Positions 1-7,500 of a stretch of 9,495 nt of DNA are shown piece by piece. The stretch is from an uncultured Eubacteriales bacterium (GTDB taxonomy: Bacteria; Bacillota; Clostridia; Oscillospirales; Acutalibacteraceae): assembly GCA_900317795.1 (NCBI GenBank), contig ONIF01000052.1:1-9495 (forward strand), given 5' to 3'. The stretch's first letter is position 1. Every line of letters starts with the position of its first letter. The notes under the pieces were generated by a model. The model made no database searches. It was given only the letters and a program-made list of their open reading frames with translations, and had not been told where the DNA came from. Both the position numbers and the translations under genes were made by a program.

Positions 1-78
1 TATGGAGATGCAATTACAGTTCAGGAAAGAATTGCCCTCTTGCTGAGATTGATAAGAAAAGAGCTTGAACAGCTATAA
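1..78 (+). CDS. 3' end of an unidentified upstream gene
   Basis: The frame starting at base 1 is open from the window edge to TAA at 76-78 and gives 25 residues. The last part reads ITVQERIALLLRLIRKEL, a Leu/Ile-rich stretch that looks like one amphipathic helix. The stop lies 13 nt before the desulfurase ATG, and that gene's ribosome binding site begins 2 nt after the stop, so this is very probably the preceding gene of the same operon. In Dnd clusters this place is often taken by a DNA-modification gene such as dndE. I do not recognise the tail, however, and it does not resemble the DndE ending I remember. Identity is left open. Confidence 0.55.
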   Translation, partial: YGDAITVQERIALLLRLIRKELEQL

Positions 79-79
79 C

Positions 80-86
80 GGAGGTG
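80..86 (+). promoter_or_regulatory. Ribosome binding site of the desulfurase gene
   Basis: GGAGGTG sits 5 nt before ATG at 92. It decides the start. The frame is also open back to a TTG at 65, but that codon lies inside the upstream gene, has no such site before it, and would add nine residues ahead of the conserved N-terminus. Confidence 0.8.
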
Positions 87-91
87 AAACG

Positions 92-1240
92 ATGGTATAT
101 TTGGACAATGCAGCAACAACTTTTCCCAAACCTGAAACCGTATATGATACAGTTGACCGTTTTCAGAGAAACTATGCCGTAAATGCAGGTCGTGGAATGT
201 ATAAGACAGCACGCATTGCCTCTGATATGATCGGAGAAACAAGAAAATTGATGGCTGATTTGACAAAATGCAGAGATGAAAACAGAGTGATATTTTCTCC
301 TTCCGCCACCATAGCAATGAACCAAGTATTATGCGGTATGAATTATTCGCCTGATACAGTTGTTTATATTTCTCCATTTGAGCATAATGCCGTTGTAAGA
401 CCTTTGTACAGACTTTCTAAAAAATTTGGATTCAGCATTGAGATTATTCCGTTTGACAGGACTACACAGGCACTTAACTTTAATGCCATGAAAAACCAAT
501 TTGTAATAAAGCACCCTGATATTGTCATATTGAATCATATCAGCAATGTTACAGGATTTATCCTGCCCATTGAAACCATATTTTCAGAGGCAAAAAAATA
601 TCATTCCGTCAATATTCTTGATGCCTCGCAATCTCTTGGTGTACTGCCTGTTGATTTAAGTACGGATATCATAGATTTTACTGTATTTGCAGGGCATAAG
701 AATTTGTATTCCAATTTTGGTGTAGGCGGATTTATATATAACACAGATATTCCATTAAAGACTTTTATAACAGGCGGTACAGGTTCGGATTCTTTGAATC
801 CTGATATGTCGGACAAATTGCCCATACGCTTTGAACCTGCAAGCCATGATATTATCGCTTTATCATCAATCAATGCCTCTCTTAAATGGCTCAATCATAC
901 AGGCTTGCAGAATATATATCAGCATAAAAAAATTCTCTCTGATTATGCGGCGGAACGTCTGAATGATATAACTTCAATAAAGACATATCTTCCTTCGGAA
1001 AAAATACAGCATATTTCCGTCATTTCATTTACACATGAGGAATACAGACCGGAAGAAATTGCTGATATTCTTGACAATGAATATGATATTGCCGTCAGGT
1101 GCGGATATCATTGTGCCCCGTTTGTTCACAAGCTGATCGGAACTGAAAGTACAGGCGGTACTGTCCGTGTCAGCGTGGGTTATTTCAATACAAAGCAGGA
1201 TATTGATATTTTAGTCAATGCTTTGTCGGAGTTAGATTAG
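92..1240 (+). CDS. Group II cysteine desulfurase (class V aminotransferase fold), DndA-like role
   Basis: This is a 382-residue PLP enzyme predicted to take sulfur from cysteine, giving alanine and an enzyme persulfide. Visible motifs are the N-terminal YLDNAATTF (3-11), NAGRGMY (31-37), EHNAV (97-101), SNVTG (151-155), the cofactor-contacting DASQ (177-180), and GHK (201-203), whose K203 should bind PLP. The active-site cysteine is probably C341 in RCGYHCAP (336-343), the short-loop arrangement of SufS/CsdA rather than the SSGSAC loop of IscS and classical DndA. Length is normal for the family. Where relatives usually have an E-A-G-T-like motif, this one reads FEPAS (247-251). The gene lies 12 nt before dptF, so it most likely provides sulfur for DNA phosphorothioation, acting in place of IscS or DndA. 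A housekeeping Fe-S role is possible but less likely from its position. The enzyme class is firm; the role is inferred from neighbours. Confidence 0.9.
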   Translation: MVYLDNAATTFPKPETVYDTVDRFQRNYAVNAGRGMYKTARIASDMIGETRKLMADLTKCRDENRVIFSPSATIAMNQVLCGMNYSPDTVVYISPFEHNAVVRPLYRLSKKFGFSIEIIPFDRTTQALNFNAMKNQFVIKHPDIVILNHISNVTGFILPIETIFSEAKKYHSVNILDASQSLGVLPVDLSTDIIDFTVFAGHKNLYSNFGVGGFIYNTDIPLKTFITGGTGSDSLNPDMSDKLPIRFEPASHDIIALSSINASLKWLNHTGLQNIYQHKKILSDYAAERLNDITSIKTYLPSEKIQHISVISFTHEEYRPEEIADILDNEYDIAVRCGYHCAPFVHKLIGTESTGGTVRVSVGYFNTKQDIDILVNALSELD

Positions 1241-1245
1241 AGGTG
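1240..1245 (+). promoter_or_regulatory. Ribosome binding site of dptF, supports a TTG start
   Basis: GAGGTG overlaps the last base of the desulfurase stop codon TAG and lies 7 nt before TTG at 1253. The next in-frame ATG, at 1283, has no comparable site. The TTG start is therefore preferred, and termination and re-initiation are probably coupled. Confidence 0.75.
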
Positions 1246-1252
1246 AACTATT

Positions 1253-3019
1253 TTGAACGATTTCGTAAATTATATCAATTCAATGAACAATGCCAGCAGT
1301 GATACTGTTGAAGCACTTGCAGAATCGCAGGTACTTTCCGATTATTATGATAAAATCAGAATAGACCGTGCTATCGGAAAATATATAGCTGATCGTATCA
1401 AGAAAAAAGAACGACTTACTATTGTATTGACAGGCCATGCAGGAGACGGAAAAACAAGTATATTGGTGCAGGTTCTCAGAGAACTCGGACTTCTGACACC
1501 CAATACACCATTGAAGGAAGAAGAAGAATTCATAAAAGACGATATTCGATTGTATGCCGTTAAGGATATGAGCGAGTTATCTGAAAATAAACAGATTGAC
1601 TTTTGTCAGAAAGCATTGGAAGCTCCCAAAAATAATATGTCTGCTGTTATTATATCCAATACAGGACCGCTGTTGAAATGTCTTGAAACGATCAACAGCA
1701 GGAAAAACGGTGAAAAAATCAATGAAGCCGAGAAAAACAGATTTCAGTCAGAATTGCTTGAACAGCTTGATTCCAATAAAAATGAACCTATCCTGATTGG
1801 AGAATACAAAATTCTGCTTATCAATATTGCAAGAATAGATAATGTTTATTTTGCCGAAAAAATATTAAAAAAATTGATAGCTGATGAACTTTGGAGTCCG
1901 TGCGAAAATTGCCGTAAAAAACAAAATTGCTATATATTCAATAATGTCCGGCTAATCAATAAATATTATGGCAGGATATCTTCATTTATCACGGCATTTT
2001 ACAGTTATCTTTATGAGAACGATATGCGTATGACGATAAGACAAATGCTTTCCCAAATCAGCTTTTCAATAACGGGAAATCATTCATGTGCGGAAATTGG
2101 CGATAACAGTAAAGATGTCGTAAAATTCAGAAATCTTTTGTCAAATCTGTTTTTCGGATTCAGCGGCTATGACGAAATAGACAATGCAGATCAGATACAG
2201 GGTATCGCTTATGCAAAGAGCCTGAAGTTAGATTCAAAGGCTTTAAAATGCGATTATAAGCTATTTGTGACCGGTGATCTGAAAGATTTTCCTTCGGATA
2301 TAAGAACACTTGTTGAAAGTCAGAAAAATATTTTCAATATTAAACACCTTAATATTGAGAGCAATGAAGAAAAAGATACTGTATTTAACGATAAGGATAC
2401 CGAATACAGAAAGGCAATCAGGAGAACATACATATTTTTCGGGCAGGAATCTGGAAAAGCAGATAAATACAATATTCTGTATGATGAATTATTTGGCAGC
2501 GGCTTTAATGATTTTATGTGTATTCAGCACAATGAGGCAGAACATTCATTAATACGAAGAATGGAAAATACGATTACAAATGCCTTGTATCTGGAAATGA
2601 CCGGAATATCATCAAGCCAGGCAAAGGAAATTCCTATCACAATCAAAAGAAATGATGACAGCTTTCAGAAAGTAATGCTGACAAACGGCAGTTTAAAAAA
2701 ATCCGATTTCAAAATCGTTGCAGTGAACGATTCAAATGAATTTGAAGATATTCAAAATAAGAAAAAAGTTTTCCTGAAAATATGCAATCAGGATACTTTC
2801 AGGCTTACTTTGCCAATGGTCATCTATTTTAAAGAAATAGCTGATGGTGTTATTTCCACGATTGCTGATCCGTCACTTACTCACGGAATATCCAAACTGA
2901 AAACTCTGCTCCAAAAAAATTGCCCTGACAACGATGAAATTACAATAATTGTCAATAATACAGATGTTCCGACTGACTTAAAGCTGTACATTTATGATGG
3001 GAAAATCTTTGTAGAATGA
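1253..3019 (+). CDS. dptF: DptF (DndF), P-loop protein of PT-dependent restriction
   Basis: The protein has 588 residues and starts at TTG. It is recognised as DptF, one of three proteins that restrict DNA lacking phosphorothioate marks. The Walker A motif is GHAGDGKT (61-68), with K67 and T68 for nucleotide binding, after a helical N-terminus of about 55 residues. A cysteine cluster C217-x2-C220-x5-C226 (CENCRKKQNC) in the middle could hold a metal. No clear hydrophobic-D-E Walker B follows; VIISNTG (132-138) and ILLINIARID (187-196) are the nearest hydrophobic strands. There is no signal peptide or membrane segment, so it should be cytosolic. It lies between the desulfurase (12-nt gap) and dptG (12-nt gap), in the standard dptF-dptG-dptH order. 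The call rests on the Walker A, the cysteine pattern, the length and this order. Its exact role in the complex cannot be read from the sequence. Confidence 0.85.
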   Translation: MNDFVNYINSMNNASSDTVEALAESQVLSDYYDKIRIDRAIGKYIADRIKKKERLTIVLTGHAGDGKTSILVQVLRELGLLTPNTPLKEEEEFIKDDIRLYAVKDMSELSENKQIDFCQKALEAPKNNMSAVIISNTGPLLKCLETINSRKNGEKINEAEKNRFQSELLEQLDSNKNEPILIGEYKILLINIARIDNVYFAEKILKKLIADELWSPCENCRKKQNCYIFNNVRLINKYYGRISSFITAFYSYLYENDMRMTIRQMLSQISFSITGNHSCAEIGDNSKDVVKFRNLLSNLFFGFSGYDEIDNADQIQGIAYAKSLKLDSKALKCDYKLFVTGDLKDFPSDIRTLVESQKNIFNIKHLNIESNEEKDTVFNDKDTEYRKAIRRTYIFFGQESGKADKYNILYDELFGSGFNDFMCIQHNEAEHSLIRRMENTITNALYLEMTGISSSQAKEIPITIKRNDDSFQKVMLTNGSLKKSDFKIVAVNDSNEFEDIQNKKKVFLKICNQDTFRLTLPMVIYFKEIADGVISTIADPSLTHGISKLKTLLQKNCPDNDEITIIVNNTDVPTDLKLYIYDGKIFVE

Positions 3020-3024
3020 AGGTG
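3020..3024 (+). promoter_or_regulatory. Ribosome binding site of dptG
   Basis: AGGTG, within AAGGTGAA right after the dptF stop, lies 7 nt before ATG at 3032. This favours that ATG over another in-frame ATG four codons later (3044). Confidence 0.75.
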
Positions 3025-3031
3025 AAAACAT

Positions 3032-4573
3032 ATGACAGATAAAATGTATCCAAATGATGAATTAAGAACAGATAAAAATAAATATTCCGTACAGAGCCGC
3101 CTTTTCGGTCACAGGATAAAACCACAGCAAACACGTTATGAATATCTGGTCGAATTTCTTCAGGTAGCGATCGCCAAAAAAAGAATCATGGATGTTACAG
3201 GCGAAAATGAAATTACCGACTATTTTCCTGTGAGTAAAGATATAGAAAACCATGCGATAGAATATATGCCCGTTTCCAATATGGGATTAAAAAGATTTAT
3301 CTTTTTCAATAACAGCCGTCTGGATACAAAATCAGATATTGATAAAAAGGCTTATCAACTTTGCCTTGAAACCATTGGCAGTAGTTTGGATAAGGATAAT
3401 TCAATTGAATCGGAAAAATACATAATATATATTCTCCAAAATATATTATATGGATTCAGCATCGAAAATGCAGGACGTTCATGGTTCAATAAAAATCTTC
3501 TGCCGATATGTCCCGAAGTGATTTTTCCGGAATCTCTGGCAACAAAAAAAGACCGTAGTAACGTGAAACTGTATTCAGAGGAAGTTGACAGCAGTTTTTC
3601 TTTTAACAGTTATACATATATGGCAAGAGGAGGAGAAGTGTATTATCTTCATTTACTCCATGCTGTCAATAACGGCGGTCTTAAATATAAAGAACGTCTT
3701 GAAAAACAAATCAGAAAAATGCTTGACAGTATGCCTGAAATATCTGAAATAAGCAGATTCATACAGAATGAATGGCAGAAAGGTCTTGACGTTTCAGACA
3801 GCAATACACCTGTTGTCAAAAAGAAATGCGGTGCTATCCCTGTTGAATACGGATACAGAGATGAATATACACTTTCTGAAGTCACTACTTTTATGGATAA
3901 TCATATACAGCCAATGGAAAAAATAAATCTGTTTTCATGCGGAATCGTTTTGCAGATTTTCAGACTGATGACGACCACTGCCGCCAAAGGCAGCAATACA
4001 GCAGGTTCTGCATGGGTAATGGATGTTTGTGATAAAAACAAAAAAGAATATGCGGAAGTAAAAAAACTTTCGTCAAGATGTTTTCTGATGAATGAGGAAT
4101 GTATCATAAAATATATTGATATGGGGATAGAGTATCACTGCACAAAACCTCAGGACAGGGAAAAAATCCCGAAAATCCGTGAGGATGCCGAAAAAGATAC
4201 TACTAAAGTTATCCGTAAACTTGGAAAAAGTATGGGTATCATTATTCCATTGAGCGGGGCAAATATGAGATTCACTCTCTCAGAGGATGTCATTAAATTT
4301 CTTGTCATGTCCCTTATTCCTGCGGGCAGTAAAGTTACTTTTGACCGTTTCCTTGACCTTATTTATGAACATTTTGAAATAGTGGTATCGCCTGAACACT
4401 ATGAAAGGGCTGTTTCTGAAAATAAGGCTGTCTATCAAAAAAATGTCACCTTTCTCCAGACAAATAAAATTGATTTTGCTCAAAAATTGAAAAATTGCGG
4501 TTTACTGAGAGATCTCTCAAACGCTACTGCCATTGTTGAAAATCCTTATGAACGGGAGGAATATGAAAATTGA
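3032..4573 (+). CDS. dptG: DptG (DndG), PT-dependent restriction protein
   Basis: The protein has 513 residues, is soluble, and has no enzymatic motif that I can see. It is recognised as DptG from family-like segments. Near the N-terminus is RLFGHR (23-28), followed by QQTRYEYLVEFLQV (32-45). In the centre is MARGGEVYYLHLLHA (197-211). The C-terminal block IPLSGANMRFTLSEDVIKFL (405-424) runs into a helical region to about residue 465 that could be a winged-helix-like DNA- or protein-binding unit (inference). DptG is required together with DptF and DptH for restriction of unmodified DNA and probably acts as an assembly partner rather than a catalyst. The gene follows dptF after 12 nt and overlaps the dptH start by 4 nt, so the three proteins are probably made in a coupled way. 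Cysteines are scattered (111, 160, 266, 303, 333, 350, 357, 370, 489) and form no obvious metal site. Confidence 0.85.
   Translation: MTDKMYPNDELRTDKNKYSVQSRLFGHRIKPQQTRYEYLVEFLQVAIAKKRIMDVTGENEITDYFPVSKDIENHAIEYMPVSNMGLKRFIFFNNSRLDTKSDIDKKAYQLCLETIGSSLDKDNSIESEKYIIYILQNILYGFSIENAGRSWFNKNLLPICPEVIFPESLATKKDRSNVKLYSEEVDSSFSFNSYTYMARGGEVYYLHLLHAVNNGGLKYKERLEKQIRKMLDSMPEISEISRFIQNEWQKGLDVSDSNTPVVKKKCGAIPVEYGYRDEYTLSEVTTFMDNHIQPMEKINLFSCGIVLQIFRLMTTTAAKGSNTAGSAWVMDVCDKNKKEYAEVKKLSSRCFLMNEECIIKYIDMGIEYHCTKPQDREKIPKIREDAEKDTTKVIRKLGKSMGIIIPLSGANMRFTLSEDVIKFLVMSLIPAGSKVTFDRFLDLIYEHFEIVVSPEHYERAVSENKAVYQKNVTFLQTNKIDFAQKLKNCGLLRDLSNATAIVENPYEREEYEN
4554..4560 (+). promoter_or_regulatory. Ribosome binding site of dptH, inside the end of dptG
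   Basis: GGGAGGA lies within the last codons of dptG. Its GGAGG core ends 10 nt before TTG at 4570. An out-of-frame ATG at 4563 is only 3 nt away, too close for efficient use. The frame of dptH is closed by TGA at 4564-4566, so the start cannot lie further upstream. TTG 4570 is the best choice, with in-frame ATGs at 4600 and 4615 as weaker alternatives. Confidence 0.65.
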
Positions 4574-7500
4574 AAAAGCTTATTTCCGAAGTTATCTCAA
4601 TGATAGAAAAACAGATGAAAAAAAACAGTACCTATCTGTTAAAAATCGAAGATTTTGATGATCCTGTCGTTTATATGGAAATATGCAGACATTTTGCAGA
4701 CAGGCATGAAATTAATTTTATTGCCAATCTTGAATACAGCAAATATCAGTCTTTCTGTGAATGTAATAATCCGGACTGGAATTTTGCACTTGATTATCTT
4801 TCAAGCAACGGCTATGTACAAGATATTCCCCTGACAAAATTCCGCAATCTTGCCGCAGAAAAATATAACGGAATGACTCTGCTTTTGCTGATGGGAGCGG
4901 AAGCTGCACTCGATAAAGGAAGTTTAAAGGATTTCAGCCGTATATCAATGAACGATGTCGTTACCCGCCTGAAAAAGAATTACGGAGCATGGTTTAAAGA
5001 TATTATCAATGACTTGGAATATGATGAAGATAAGGGCTGTAATATTATCAATAATATTTACAAAGACCTGTTCCGATATATCAATGTTGATCCCATGCAG
5101 TTGAGTCTTTTCGTTGATGACCTGGGCAGACAGGATATTACTGCTTTCCGTGAGCTGACGGAATATATATATAATTCCTTAAATCAATACTGGAATATAC
5201 CTTCTATATTATCCAACTATAAGATGCCTGAAAAAAATCCGCTGAAATATATTTCCAATTCATTTCAGTTTATCCATAATATACTGAATCTCTCATCTTC
5301 AAAAAGAAAAAAACTTTCCCGGCAGCTGCAAAAATATGCTGAGGATAACTGTATAGATATGGATTCCGAATTTGAGGGATTTGAAAGTTACAAACAATTT
5401 TCAGAATGTCTGACAGAATTTCTGGATAACAAAAATATCGACATTAATCGTAAACGCTTTCTTGAATCCGATTTCGGCATCATCACAAAAATAATGAATC
5501 TGTCAGTAGATACGGAAACTAAAACTGTTTCCAAGAATTCCGTTATACCTCTTTCGGGAGAACCGCTGACAGCATATCTGAAAATGATAAGCCTTTCATG
5601 GATAAGATTCTATGAAAAATTTGAAGCATATCCGCTTGATACTGTTATTACAGTTACATCTGTTCGTCTTTCAAATTGTACGGCTGATGATGAGGAGGAA
5701 GAAGTTCGTTCTCTTGCAGCTCAATTTGAGAATATATGCACCTATATGGGCGGTATTCTGAAATATATTCAGGAAAAAGGTCTGAGCAACACGGAATATT
5801 CTGTAAATTATGAAGATGGGACTGATCCCTTCGATACAGACAATATTGATGTTATAAAGTCAAAATTAAAAACGATTGACAAGTGGGGCAAAAATTGTGA
5901 GATAAAATTTTCGGTAAATGCTGTCGGAGAATCCGAACACGAAACTCAGAAAACAGAATTCAGATGGTCATTTTCTCCTTATGCCAACTGGAAAAACTCC
6001 TTTGCACTGTTGAGATTGCTTGGAAGCAGTGATGATGACAATATTTCTGCGGAATCCCCTCTTTTGACTACCTGCGGAAATATGGACGAGTTGATTGCAA
6101 GTGAAAGTGAAGATGAATTTTTTATCAAGCTGGAAAGTATTCAATGCAAGGTCATGTCAAATTACTCGAATGTTGTGAGAACATATTTTAAAGACAGGTG
6201 TATCGAAGAATTTTCACTTTTGCAGTCCTCTTTTTCAAAATGGAGTGAAGATATTTCATCGCACGGGTTCTTTAATTGTATCACAGATATGAATGAAATG
6301 ATCTCATACTACATAGATTTGATTAAAAAAGTCACCGATGAATACAGCAGTTATACTTCCAATGCAAAATCAAAAGTAGGCTATCTTCTGAATATTTTCA
6401 ATATCATATCCGATGAGGATTTTCTTGAAAGTGCCAGATCACCCGAAGTCATTATTCCTGCCTATCATCCGTCAATGCTTGAAAAAATAAGTGCCAGAAA
6501 TGACTTTATTATTTTCAGTTTTTCCGAGCTTATCCCTGAATTATTCTGTCACAAAGAAAAAAGTATCGATCAATTATTTCAGGAATATGATAAGATGGCA
6601 ACGATTACACAGGCTGTCGATGTGATACCCTATGGAAATGATAAGCTTATCTGCAAAAATGTCTGGGGATATTATGCCGTGTATTATGGCGATAAGAAAA
6701 AAACATATATCGGCAATATAGAACTTGTTCCTGAAGAATGTGAAAAAAATGCTGATGTTTCCGAACAATCCGATATTATTTTCCGTAATATCAGGGATTA
6801 TATCAAAACTTTTCCGTCAAGTACAGACGGCTTAAATGTTGCGTTTATCTCTCCTGCTGAAATACAGTATGTCGTTGACGGTATCAATAAAGTATCCGAC
6901 TGGCTTACCAAATTGAAAGTATATGCATCTGTCAATATAAAAGTCATCTGTTTCGGCGGTTCAAAGAATATTTCGGGTTATCTCAAATATTGGGTAAATA
7001 ACTATATGAATCAGGATAGGACTGTGAATATCAAAACATCTTTGCAGTATATTCCAATCCAAAACTTTGAAAAAAATCTTAATGAACTTCTTGAAAATCA
7101 GGATATGTGCTTTATCTATGATATTCTTAAAACAAACGATATAGAATTCGACAGCTTTATCAGCAAGGAAAAAGAAATCAAGGCTCATCAATCATCATGC
7201 CAGTTTCCAATGATGTTTATTCCCGATACCGTTGCCAAAACGCAGGGAATGCAGAGAAAAATAAATATTTCACAGATACAGTTTCTTGTTTCGAGATCAT
7301 ATACTCAGCTTGTAAACAAAGTTTTGAATCCGAATGTAATGGATAAAGAATACAAGGTCATGCAGGTACTTGAACTCCGCAAAAATCAGAACGCTATTCT
7401 TGATATCGCTCATGACAAATGCAGATGGGTAGTCTGTGAGGACAAGGCAATTGACAGAAAACTCCTGCAAGCCGAAAAAAGACGTATTATCGGATTTACA

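Noticed and set aside
65..91. TTG at 65 as start of the desulfurase
   Set aside because: It lies inside the upstream gene, lacks a ribosome binding site, and adds nine residues before the conserved YLDNAATTF. ATG 92 with GGAGGTG 5 nt before it is far better.
3167..3174. GCGATCGC octamer in dptG
   Set aside because: It is a single copy within coding sequence, with no repetition that would mark a genome-wide motif.
4506..4519. Perfect 14-bp palindrome TGAGAGATCTCTCA near the end of dptG
   Set aside because: A palindrome of this length is expected by chance roughly 0.6 times in a window of this size. It has no loop or T-run and lies in coding sequence, so it is neither a convincing terminator nor an operator.
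4563..4658. 31-codon frame from ATG 4563 as a separate small gene
   Set aside because: Only 3 nt separate the GGAGG core from this ATG, and the frame fully overlaps dptG and dptH coding. The peptide is not recognisable. It is kept only as a possible decoy start.
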